From Maylandia zebra (taxonomy: Eukaryota > Chordata > Actinopteri > Cichliformes > Cichlidae): 64,000 nucleotides of DNA. How positions within the stretch are numbered: the first letter of the stretch is position 1; each line of letters opens with the position of its first letter. The notes under the pieces are model-generated. The model searched no databases, was not told the origin of the DNA, and worked only from the letters and a program-made list of their open reading frames with translations. Position numbers and translations under genes: made by a program. Where the stretch lies: positions 19,789,786 to 19,853,785 of the forward strand of contig NC_135176.1 in assembly GCF_041146795.1 (NCBI RefSeq), given 5' to 3'. Positions 10,547-21,253 of the stretch are shown here, in pieces.

Positions 10547-13500
10547 ACAGTTTTTTACAGCCGCTAGGACACATTTCACAATACTTAGGTCACTTTCGCA
10601 AAACTCTTCACACAATTCTCCTAACTGACCTTCAGCTTGGCAAAGCAGTTCATTTCACATTCAAAATGCACTACAACTACCAAAACACTTTATTCAGGTC
10701 TCAAATAAACTCATTCTTCCAGAACACTAGCAAAGGTTGACAGCCGACAAACACACTTTGTCACCCACAAAACAATGACCTAAAAAACACTAAAAACATG
10801 TAGCATTACACAGTGTTTTCTTGTGTAAAACAAGGACACATCTCTGTTTATAATTTCAATATATGTTACTGGAATGAATCAGACATCATGCAGAATTCGT
10901 TACAGTTTTTGCTCGTTGCTTGAACACTATAAACCCATGCTTATACTAAAGTAACACAACTTGAAGCTTTTGTTACCATACCTCAAACACATGTACCCAT
11001 ACCTTAAACAAAAGTGCTGCTTTGCACTCTGGTTGGAATTATGCAACACACTTACTCCTTTATGCAACACACATGGTCCTGCATACTACACTCTATTTCA
11101 TACATAAGACACTTCGTTCAAAAATGAAATTTCAGGGTGCCATTTGGAAAACACATGTATCCAAAATACAAAACACATCGGGTAATTGCAACCACTCAAA
11201 TATACACCTGAAGGCACTTACTTGCAAAACTGAACACCAATTAGCCAACCACAAAAAGCCCTCAGTTTAGCCATTTCAAGAACTTTGCAAGCATGGATGG
11301 AGGGAGAGCAAGAGGAAGAGGAGGAGGAGGTCAAAGAGGCCATGCACGGACCCATATTTCTGATGATATAAGAGCAACTTTGGTGGACCATGTCATCAAC
11401 CACGGCCTGACTATGAGGGAAGCTGGGCAGAGAGTCCACCCACATCTAAGCCGTTTCACAGTGGCATCTGTAATAAGAAAATTCCGACTAGAAAACAGGT
11501 CTGTCTTCATCTCACTGCCTTCTACTCTACTCAGATGGTTTTTATAGTACTGTTCTACAGTTACCATATCAAGTGTACAGGGTATTGCAGGGTGCTAATG
11601 CTCCTTTTGCAGCCAAAGTGGTAGTTTCTGTGAAACATACCATGATTACTTATATTGAAGTACAGTGTTGTACAGTGGATGATACAGTATATACAGTAAA
11701 GTACTGTAAGAAAAATAAGCAAACCAATGACAATATGTGGTTGTATTTCTCTAGAATGACTCGAAGACCTTCTGGGGGAGGACGCCAACGCCTGTTCACA
11801 CAACGGCAGGAACTTGCCGTTGTGGACCTAGTGAGGGCAGACAATGCTATCCGTCTCCACCAGCTACGAAAGCAAATACTTGCAGACAGGCAAGTGTTCA
11901 ACAACATAAACCATGTGAGCATCACCACCATCAGACGCATCTTGGGAAAACACAGCATCACCATGAAGCAACTCTACAGAGTACCATTTGAGAGGAACAG
12001 TGACAGGGTCAAAGGACTTCGAGCTGAATATGTACCATATCAGTACCACATGAATACATTCTGAGAGCTACACAGGTACCCGTGTGATGGGGTGAGGGTT
12101 CTGTATGTGTAGCACTGTAGTACAGTAATATGTTCTCTCTTTTTTTTTTTCTTTTTTTTTTTTTTTTACAGAGAATCTTGGCCATGGATGGAACTGCACA
12201 GCCTCATGAATTCATTTTCATTGATGAAGCTGGATTCGACCTGTGCAAAACAAGACGACGGGGTCGTAATGTAATTGGCCAAAGGGCAATTGTGCACGTT
12301 CCAGGGCAGCGCGGGGGAAATATCACATTGTGTGCCGCCATAAGCCTTCGACGGCTTCTGCATCATCATGCAAAACTAGGTCCATACAATAGCCAACATA
12401 TACTCACATTTCTAGATCTCCATGATATAGTTGTACAGAACAGACCAGATCAGCCCAGGTTTGTGGTGATATGGGATAATGTCAGTTTCCATCGGGCTGC
12501 TCTGGTCCAGGCCTGGTTCTCCAACCACAGTCAACTTGAAGTGGTATGCTTGCCCCCTTACTCACCATTTTTAAACCCTATAGAGGAATTTTTTTCGGCT
12601 TGGAGATGGCGTGTATATGACCGCCAACTACATGCCTGCATGCCTCTTCTGCAGGCAATGGAACAGGCCTGCGGCGACATTCAGGTGACAGCAATCCATG
12701 GATGGTTTTGACATGGAAGAGGATATTTTCCCCGGTGCCTAGCGGGAGAAGACATTGCTTGCGATGTTGATGAGGTCCTGTGGCCAGACCCCAACAGACG
12801 GCGGGATCCATGAGCCCACGTATGCACAATTGTCATGATTTTTTGTTTACAGTATAGTGTTTTTTCTATTACTGTATTATGGGTTGTTTTTTTTTTTGTT
12901 TTGTTTTTTCTTTATCTGAATTCATGGTACTGCAATGTACAATATTGAGTAGGCCTATTTGCTTTTTTGGTTGTTTGCAAATGTGTCTCCTGAAAATATG
13001 CCTTCTGAATGAACAATGGAAATCAAAGACTGCAGTGCTTTATATAAAGTAGACTAGTGTGTTCCCCCTGCTCTGTAGGTGTTTGCATATGATGCAAGTA
13101 TGTGTCATTTTGTCAACAGAGTTACATTTTGACAAAGGAATGTTAGGTTTTGATAGCAGAGTTTAGGTTTTGAGAGTAGAGTTTCAATTTGGTGCAGATG
13201 TGAATGGTATATTTCCCAGTGTTGTGTCATGTTTACTTGTGTTTAGGGTTTTGGCACAATGAGCAAAGTTTTGCAAAATGTGTTCAGGCAACGGGCAAAA
13301 ACTGTAATATTGGTTTATGTATTTTTATTTTTTTGCACTAAGTAATCCCAAAATACAAGAATTTGTATACACACCATCCACTGATACTATACAATAGTAA
13401 TGCTAATCTACTCGGTCTTCTCCATTTGGCCACAGGTTCCCATCCACATCACATCTTATGTCATCTAGGGCAATACACCTAGGAAATAATCTTCTGGGAT

Positions 13501-13940
13501 GCCAGAATTGAAGGAGTTGAAAAATTGAAGGAGTAACACCTGTGTAGATGTTCATCTACAATGAGAATCAGCTGTGGCTGGTTAAACTGCATTTTTAGAT
13601 TTAAAATATGTTTCAATAAAATATTGCTGTTGGATTTTGCTGTCTTATTCAGTTTTGCATTGTGTTATTGTTTTGGCCATAAGTTTAACAGTTTTGAAAA
13701 CAGTATGTAAGTATATGCAAAATGTCCTGTATGTACAAAGATTTTTGGCAGTTGTGTCTGAGTGAGAAAATAATTCATGAAATTTGAGAGATTTAGTCAT
13801 TGAATGCATTTTGTGCCAAAACAATGATAACTGATCCTCAGTTTAGCCCACATAGACTTCTGTTGTGCTCACTGTGTGAGGAGTTTTGCAAAAGTGACCT
13901 AAGTATTGAGAAATGTGTCCTAGCGTCTGTAAAAAACTGT
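10547..13940 (+). mobile_element. IS630/Tc1-superfamily DNA transposon with long TIRs
   Basis: About 3.4 kb. The left end (10547 onward, ACAGTTTTTTACAGCCGCTA) and the reverse complement of the right end (to 13940) match over roughly 70 nt with few mismatches. If the outer ACAGTTTTT is flank rather than TIR, the ends fall at 10558 and 13929 with a TA on each side, as expected for this superfamily. The interior encodes a DDE transposase in three exon-like pieces (11293-12711). Non-coding arms of about 0.75 and 1.1 kb separate TIRs and ORF. The match between ends suggests a moderately young insertion, apparently into the repeat at 10420-14125. Confidence 0.85.
11293..12711 (+). pseudogene. Intron-containing IS630-like DDE transposase, prematurely stopped
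   Basis: Three pieces join in frame with GT-AG borders: 11293-11498, 11755-12031 and 12172-12711, about 340 aa. Pieces 1-2 carry two helix-turn-helix-like DNA-binding segments (LTMREAGQRV and a region ending SITTIRRILGKHS). Piece 3 carries the DDE core: aspartate in FIDEAGFDL, aspartate in VVIWDNVSFH and glutamate in SPFLNPIEEFFSAWRW, the last two about 35 residues apart. The frame stops at 12709-12711 (TGA), but it continues in the same phase to a second stop at 12811-12813 and encodes a recognisable family C-terminus (GYFPRCLAG, DVDEVLWPDP). The TGA stands where an arginine is expected, consistent with a CpG CGA-to-TGA change. All three acidic residues remain. I call it a recent pseudogene because of the stop; use of the shorter product cannot be excluded. 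Confidence 0.8.
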
Positions 13941-14127
13941 AAAAGCTCTGCACCCAATAGCCTGAGAAGTCTAATCAGGTTATAGACAATGATCAAATTA
14001 GAGATGTTGTGAGGGGAGCCAAACCACTGAAAGCTGCTTCATGAAGTAATAGAAGTATTTTAAAGGTAATTCTACATCGAGAGCCTGTGAAGTGGCTTCA
14101 GTATTGCAGAAATATGGTAAAATTTCT

Positions 14128-14130
<3 letters not shown>

Positions 14131-14216
<86 letters not shown>
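14131..14216. repeat. (GT)n microsatellite
   Basis: Uninterrupted GT dinucleotide run of about 86 nt. Poly-His/Thr or Cys/Val frames across it are artefacts. Confidence 0.98.
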
Positions 14217-14218
<2 letters not shown>

Positions 14219-14264
14219 CCCACTGATGATTCGGGTGATCCTGCAAATAGAGGAATAGTCATAA

Positions 14265-14660
14265 CCTGATTTATATATTGTTTTATATGATTTCACAGTT
14301 TTTGAAAGTGCCTTGAGGCACCAAATTCACAAAAGCATTTGCTTCAAGGTGCTCTATATTATAAGGTCAAGAACCTACAATAATACACAGAAAACCACAA
14401 CAATCAGATGACCCCTCCATGAGCAAGCACTTTGCAACAGTAAGAAAGAAAAACTCCCTTCTAACAGGAAGAAACCTCCAGCAGAAGCAGGATCAAGGAG
14501 GGGCATCCATTTTTCCTGTCTGGTTTGGGATGTGTAAAGAGTACTGGACCCAGAATTGACCCTTGAGGAACACCTGGTTTCATTCTGCAGCTCTAAAATT
14601 ACTAATTGAAACATAAAAACTTTTACCCTTTAGGTATGACAACAACCTGTCAAGAACCTG
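14265..14660. repeat. Teleost interspersed repeat fragments
   Basis: Contains GTGCCTTGAGGCACC, then an AAGAAAAACTCCCTTCTAAC / GGAAGAAACCTCCAGCAGAA block and a GGACCCAGAATTGACCCTTG block, phrases that recur in many fish genomes as parts of non-autonomous repeats. No coding potential. Confidence 0.55.
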
Positions 14661-14680
14661 ACCAACCTTAAAGTACTATT

Positions 14681-14889
14681 GGTCTACATTCTACATTCTC
14701 AATAAGCTGCAGAAGCAAAACACAGAAACAATCGAGGAGTTGAAAATCCTCATCCTCGAGAAAAAGGTGCTCGTGGAAAAGCAGCTGGAGAAAAAGAAAA
14801 AACGCTTCCGCTTCTTCTGGAGGAAGAACACTCCTTCTTTCACTACTGTCGATGCCATCTCTTCTTCCCCCACCTCTGTTCCAGCTTAA
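14681..14889 (+). CDS. Unassigned terminal ORF with coiled coil
   Basis: Plus-strand open frame ending TAA at 14887-14889. It encodes a charged, leucine-heptad stretch (NKLQKQNTETIEELKILILE and onward), a basic/aromatic cluster KKKKRFRFFWRK, and a Ser/Thr/Pro tail ending SSSPTSVPA. GC content is higher than in the flanks, and an AATAAA follows 69 nt after the stop (14958-14963), so it resembles the last exon of a gene or the end of a retrocopy. No ATG is in frame; the 5' border is unknown. I do not recognise the family. It sits between a transposon and a LINE and could equally be a transposon tail. Confidence 0.35.
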
Positions 14890-14957
14890 TTTTCCAACTT
14901 TACGCTCTTCTTTACATCCCCCCACCCCCACCTTTTCTTTTTTATTAATAATTGAAC

Positions 14958-14963
14958 AATAAA
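14958..14963 (+). promoter_or_regulatory. Polyadenylation hexamer after the orphan ORF
   Basis: AATAAA 69 nt downstream of the stop of the 14681-14889 ORF. Confidence 0.45.
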
Positions 14964-15959
14964 AACAATTGGCTGCTAATTAAATGTGTCAAATCAATGT
15001 CTTTATTCAAGAATACAAGAAATGTGTGTGTGTTTGTGTGTGTGCATAATATACATACTTTACGTGTTGGATCCAAATCCCACAAGGAATTAAATAAAAC
15101 AAGAAGACAAACAAAAACAAATATTTCTCTCCCTTCCCAGGTCAGGAATCAGGATGAGGAAGAAATTAGGTCAGATCAGTGCAGGATTTTGCACTACTGA
15201 CATAAAGTTTCTGCTGATTAAAAAAAAGTATGTCGATATTTCTGAAATACATTTGCAAACAAATAACTTTGACAACTTATGTTTTTTCATAAAAGAAAAA
15301 AGAAAAATCAGAGAGCAGAGCTGGTAAAACAGCTTAGCTCTGCAGGTTACAGGAGATCAGATGCCAAATACTTTTCATGACAGTCTTCGTTATTGCATAA
15401 ATCTCCCCTTTTATCATTGATCAGTAAATCACTGCATATAAATCCATCTAACCATTATAATTTCATGAGTAAAGATTCTCAGATGATTGAATGGCGGTTT
15501 TAGTAAATGTTGAACTTTATTGTGATTTCTATTTTTAGAATCAATAGCACACATTTTGATTTAGTTTTGCAAGCTGCTGATTTCACACAGATCCACTGCC
15601 CAAAAGTGCCTTTGAGTTTTTCATCATTTAACAAGAACAGGCTCAGGCAATCATTGTGTAATTAGGCTTAGCATATGTGACAGTACATGGCACAAAATAA
15701 ACAAGATGTTTCCATGTAACTAAATCCAGATTTTAGTCCCAATTTTTGTTGACTATAATGAAAATATATACTCTTTAGTATTACATTTGCTTCTGTACTT
15801 GGGGTCATTATCCTGTTGCATGGCCTAATTTAGGAGTAGCTTTAGCTGTCAGACAAACAGCCTCACATTTGACTCTAGAAAACTTTGTCATGCAGAGGAG
15901 TTTGTCAGCTGCAAGGTGACTATCTCTTGTGGCTGCAGAACAAGCTCTTTTTGAAAAAA
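14964..15959. other. Intergenic DNA, no gene seen
   Basis: AT-rich with a short GT run (15022-15044). I see no exon, RNA gene or clear transposon end. Confidence 0.6.
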
Positions 15960-16736
15960 TCACCACCCTTGAACCAGCATAGTTGACATTTGGTTTGAGG
16001 TGTTTGATTCTTGCTGAAGGTACTGCTGTGTATTATGGCCAAACCTCCACTTCGGTCTCAGATGCAGCTCTTGGGTAGTGCAGTTTCTCTGAGCACTGAA
16101 CGATTTTTGGGGTGGATCTGAATGCTGCAGACTAGCAGACTTGCTGTTTGCTAGTCGGGGCAGGGGCCTTCTGGTCGGAGTCTGGGATGCTGGGCCTCCC
16201 GGGTGCTGCAGGACTGTTTTTCTCTTCCCCAGGGAAAAGGATAACATCTCCTGGGGTATAGAGTATGTGTGGGGAGTGTGAGTACAGTGTCCATTTCTGT
16301 TTGTCTCCATGTTGGGCGATTGTCGAGTATTTATATATGTGTGCATGAGGGTGGGAATGCATGTTTGTGTACAGTGGGGCAAAAAAGTATTTAGTCAGCC
16401 ACCGATTGTGCAAGTTCCCCCACCTAAAATGATGACAGAGGTCAGTAATTTGCACCAGAGGTACACTTCAACTGTGAGAGACAGAATGTGAAAAAAAAAT
16501 CCATGAATTCACATGGTAGGATTTGTAAAGAATTTATTCGTAAATTAGGGTGGAAAATAAGTATTTGGTCACCTCAAACAAGGAAAATCTCTGGCTCTCA
16601 CAGACCTGTAACGTCTTCTGTAAGAAGCTTTTCTGTCCCCCACTCGTTACCTGTATGAATGGCACCTGTTTGAACTCATCATCTGTATAAAAGACACCTG
16701 TCCACAGCCTCAAACAGTCAGACTCCAAACTCCGCC

Positions 16737-17895
16737 ATGGCCAAGACCAAAGAGCTTTCGAAGGACACCAGGAAAAGTATTGTAGACCTGCACCAGACTG
16801 GGAAGAGTGAATCTACAATAGGCAAGCAGCTTGGTGTGAAAAAATAGAATAGAATAGAATAGAATTCAACTTTATTGTCATTGCACATGCACAGGTACAG
16901 GGCAACGAAATGCAGTTTGCATCCATCCAGAAGTGCTTTAGTGATATAGATATATTACAATATATATTAGCAACTGCAAATCAACTGTGGGAGCAATCAT
17001 CAGAAAATGGAAGACATACAAGACCACTGATAATCTCCCTCGATCTGGGGCTCCACGCAAGATCTCATCCCGTGGGGTCAAAATGATCATGAGAACGGTG
17101 AGCAAAGATCCCAGAACCACACGGGGGGACCTGGTGAATGACCTGCAGAGAGCTGGGACCAAAGTAACAAAGGTCACCATCAGTAACACACTACAACGGC
17201 AGGGAATCAAATCCCGCAGTGCCAGACGTGTTCCGCTGCTGAAGCCAGTGCATGTCCAGGCCCGTCTGAAGTTTGCCAGAGAGCACATGGATGATACAGC
17301 AGAGGATTGGGAGAATGTCATGTGGTCAGATGAAACCAAAGTAGAACTTTTTGGTATAAACTCAACTCGTCGTGTTTGGAGGAAGAAGAATACTGAGTTG
17401 CATCCCAAGAACACCATACCTACTGTGAAGCATGGGGGTGGAAACATCATGCTATGGGGCTGTTTTTCTGCCAAGGGGACAGGACGACTGATCCGTGTTA
17501 AGGACAGAATGAATGGGGCCATGTATCGTGAGATTTTGAGCCAAAACCTCCTTCCATCAGTGAGAACTTTGAAGATGAAACGAGGCTGGGTCTTCCAACA
17601 TGACAATGATCCAAAACACACCGCCCGGGCAACAAAGGAGTGGCTCCGTAAGAAGCATTTGAAAGTCCTGGAGTGGCCTAGCCAGTCTCCAGACCTCAAC
17701 CCCACAGAAAATATGTGGCGGGAGTTGAAAGTCCGTGTTGCTCGGCGACAGCCCCAAAACATCACTGCTCTCGAGAAGATCTGCATGGAGGAATGGGCCA
17801 AAATACCAGCTACTGTGTGTGCAAACCTGGTAAAGACCCATAGTAAACGTTTGACCTCTGTTATTGCCAACAAAGGTTATGTTACAAAGTATTGA
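16737..17895 (+). pseudogene. Tc1 transposase, interrupted near N-terminus
   Basis: The original start is probably the ATG at 16737 (MAKTKELSKDTRKS). The frame runs about 36 codons to LGVKK, is broken by a repeat, and resumes at 16978 with [11 protein letters not shown], after which 302 codons are open from the ATG at 16987 to 17895. The surviving part has the paired-type DNA-binding region, [11 protein letters not shown] (first D), [24 protein letters not shown] (second D), [13 protein letters not shown] (E), and the terminal VTKY. Catalytic residues are intact; the first helix-turn-helix is split off. Among the best preserved mobile-element ORFs here, but not expected to give complete transposase. 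Confidence 0.92.
16845..16977 (-). repeat. Short retroelement-like insertion with TAGAA repeats
   Basis: Begins with tandem TAGAA units (16845-16864), followed by TTCAACTTTATTGTCATTGC. This is the arrangement of a reverse-oriented short non-LTR element 3' end common in teleosts. It interrupts the Tc1 transposase codons for K and S; AAAT-type sequence on both sides could be a short target duplication. Confidence 0.7.
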
Positions 17896-18027
17896 GTTGT
17901 ATTTTTGTTATTGACCAAATACTTATTTTCCACCCTGATTTACGAATAAATTCTTTACAAATCCTACCATGTGGATTCATGGATTTTTTTTTTTCACATT
18001 CTGTCTCTCACAGTTGAAGTGTACCTC

Positions 18028-18411
18028 TGTTACAGGAAAAATGATTCTATGTTTCTTTACCTTCTTTTAAATGTACAAAGATGCCCTTTGTCTATGGTTA
18101 GATTAGTTTAGAATTATCCTTTTAGACTTTCCCAGCAGACATATTGTTTTGGGACATATTGTTTTAGATTGTTTTATCTCTCACAGCTTTCTCCCAGCTC
18201 TCTGCTGACGAGAGCTGGGAGTTGTTTATTTTATCTGTTTATTATTTTCTTATCCTGTTCTCACTGTCTTTCCTATAAAAAGTGCCAAGCCTCTGTTCAC
18301 GATGTGAGTTGTTCTCAGCAGCTCACCCGTGTACACGTTTAGCAAAGAAAGTAACTTTGTCTCATTGTGTCTTTATTTCTCCTGGGTTTTTTACAGAGTT
18401 TTCCCCCAACA
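18028..18411 (+). mobile_element. Solo LTR in the Tc1 right TIR
   Basis: 384 bp starting TGTTACAGG and ending CCCAACA (5'-TG...CA-3'), flanked by identical 5-bp repeats ACCTC (18023-18027 and 18412-18416). Removing it with one repeat restores the Tc1 TIR exactly as predicted by the left TIR. A TATA-like CTATAAAA lies at 18273-18280. No gag, pol or env coding is present, so this is the remnant of recombination between two LTRs of a retrotransposon or endogenous retrovirus. Orientation is inferred from the TATA box. Confidence 0.88.
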
Positions 18412-19329
18412 ACCTCTGGCGCAAATTACTGACCTCTGTCATCATTTTAGGTGGGGGAACTTGCACAATCGGTGGCTGACTAAATACTTTTTTGCCCCAC
18501 TGTATGTGTGTGTCTGTGTCAGGTGGGGTCTTAGACGATCTGGGAACAGCTCAGGTGCCCTCAGACGTCGGTGCATTGATGGTTCTTGCTGCCCAGGACT
18601 GGGCGCTCAGGTATGTACCGGTTCACTACCGGTGCCTGCTTGGCAGGGGCTGGTGCCTGTGGCTCAGTTGGGTCCCTTCTGGGGGGTGGGAGGGTGCTCA
18701 GTCTCAGGCCTCAGTCTGCTCTGGATGCTGGCGGAGCCCACGGACACGTCACTGCAGCTCCCTGTGGCTTCTGCACCGTGCCTGCTTGGTGACCCCACAT
18801 CTCGGGCTCTCCTCAGCTCTTTCCGGGAGGGTGGCGCGGCTGCCCCTCCGATGGTCCTCCTTGGGCTCTCGTGCTCTGGGGGCTTCTGGATGTCTGGGGC
18901 CTGGGGGGCAGAGCTATGGCTCCCCACAACCTCTAGCAGAAATTCACATGGAGAAACCTTTTGAATACAAGCGCACTCATCTACACAGGTGTGCACACAG
19001 GTATACACACGGGTGATCACAGACACAAACTATATCTTTCTTGGCTGCTACCTCAAAGCACATCATGCGCTGTCGGTCTTGCGTGCTGCAAAATAACATT
19101 CACTATTTAGTATTTATTGTTACTTACACTTGTCTAGGTTATTGCTGTGGTCTCCATATTGTTTTGCTCTCTTTTTGCTTGTTTTCTTCTTTTTTCTCTT
19201 CTCTCACTGTCCCTCATCCTCTCTGTTTTTCTTTCCCTCCCTTTCTTTCTCCCTTTCCCATCCCCCAGTCATGTCTGTCCAGTCTGTAATAAATAAAATA
19301 AAAAATAAATAAACAATAATAACAAAGGT

Positions 19330-20697
<1,368 letters not shown>

Positions 20698-21079
20698 TGA
20701 GCAAATAATGATTAGAAATAGGCTGATAATTATTAATTACCAATGGATCCGCAGAATGATAATAGCACATGTGAGAGAAACAAATCGTTGGCCGTAAAAA
20801 TATGTTGATAATATTTACTAGTGATTTTAAGATGATATCATGCACTTTTAGGTTTGTGACTACATTTCAGAATGAAGGCCTTCCAGTAAGCGCAGGGCGT
20901 TTCCACTATATGGTGTACTGCCACTTCTTTTAAGTAGCGGAATGCCATCTCAACAGGTGTAAATCAAACAAAACACGGACACCAAAACACAAGTGGAGTG
21001 TGTGCAAATCTCCAGTGATTAGAATCCGCTTTATAATCAACAGCACGGAGCACCGACTGAACAAAGACATCATGAAAAA

Positions 21080-21253
21080 TGGGACCCAAACGGACCAATG
21101 AACACTTTACTGAACGTTCGCAAGAAAGACAATATCCAATCACAGTCCACGCAGCTCGAACTGTATCGTGACTGAGGTCCGCGCCTGGCGAATAGGAAAA
21201 GTAGTCACCGCTAAGGGGCGTTTCCAGGAAGAGAGCGGTTACATTTTCCTGTA
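21080..21253 (+). promoter_or_regulatory. tcerg1: tcerg1 promoter and 5' UTR region
   Basis: CpG-containing stretch directly upstream of the tcerg1 ATG, with CCAAT boxes at 21095-21099 and 21136-21140 and no TATA box nearby, typical of a housekeeping promoter. The start site is not identifiable from sequence. Confidence 0.5.

Larger units (their letters stand above)
10420..14125. repeat. Older teleost interspersed repeat split by a transposon
   Basis: 10455-10546 (GGCAGCTTGTTCCAAGGAAT onward, then a CTGAAAGCCCT block) and 13941-14125 (GCCTGAGAAGTCTAATCAGG, then TATTTTAAAGGTAATTCTA) look like two halves of one non-autonomous repeat common in fish genomes. The element at 10547-13940 sits between them. 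Family name not assigned. Confidence 0.5.
16372..18502 (+). mobile_element. Tc1 transposon, near full length, with nested insertions
   Basis: Ends are CAGTGGGGCAAAAAAGTATT at 16372 and its inverse ending 18502, each flanked by TA (16370-16371 and 18503-18504), the Tc1 target duplication. TIRs extend inward over 100 nt, with a second inverted block (AATAAGTATTTGGTCACC near 16556; inverse near 17914). Two later insertions interrupt it: a short repeat in the transposase gene (about 16845-16977) and a solo LTR in the right TIR (18028-18411). Without them the element would be about 1.6 kb, the usual Tc1 size. Confidence 0.93.
15960..19318. other. Possible LINE-derived unit interrupted by Tc1
   Basis: Left part 15960-16371 and right part 18503-19318 are GC-richer than the surroundings, have little stable coding frame and read as one sequence once the Tc1 copy is removed. 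The right part ends in an A-rich AATAAA-type tail (19287-19318) typical of a non-LTR retroelement 3' end. The family is not identified. Confidence 0.35.

Noticed and set aside
14072-14296. Poly-Thr/His and Cys/Val open frames across the GT repeat
   Set aside because: Pure dinucleotide repeat is open in several frames on both strands; no splice, start or homology support.
16938-17873. 311-codon minus-strand ORF
   Set aside because: Shadow of the Tc1 transposase on the opposite strand.
18329-19026. Overlapping plus- and minus-strand ORFs of 120-211 codons
   Set aside because: They cross the LTR/Tc1 border and a GC-rich retroelement-like stretch; no domain recognised and mutually overlapping.
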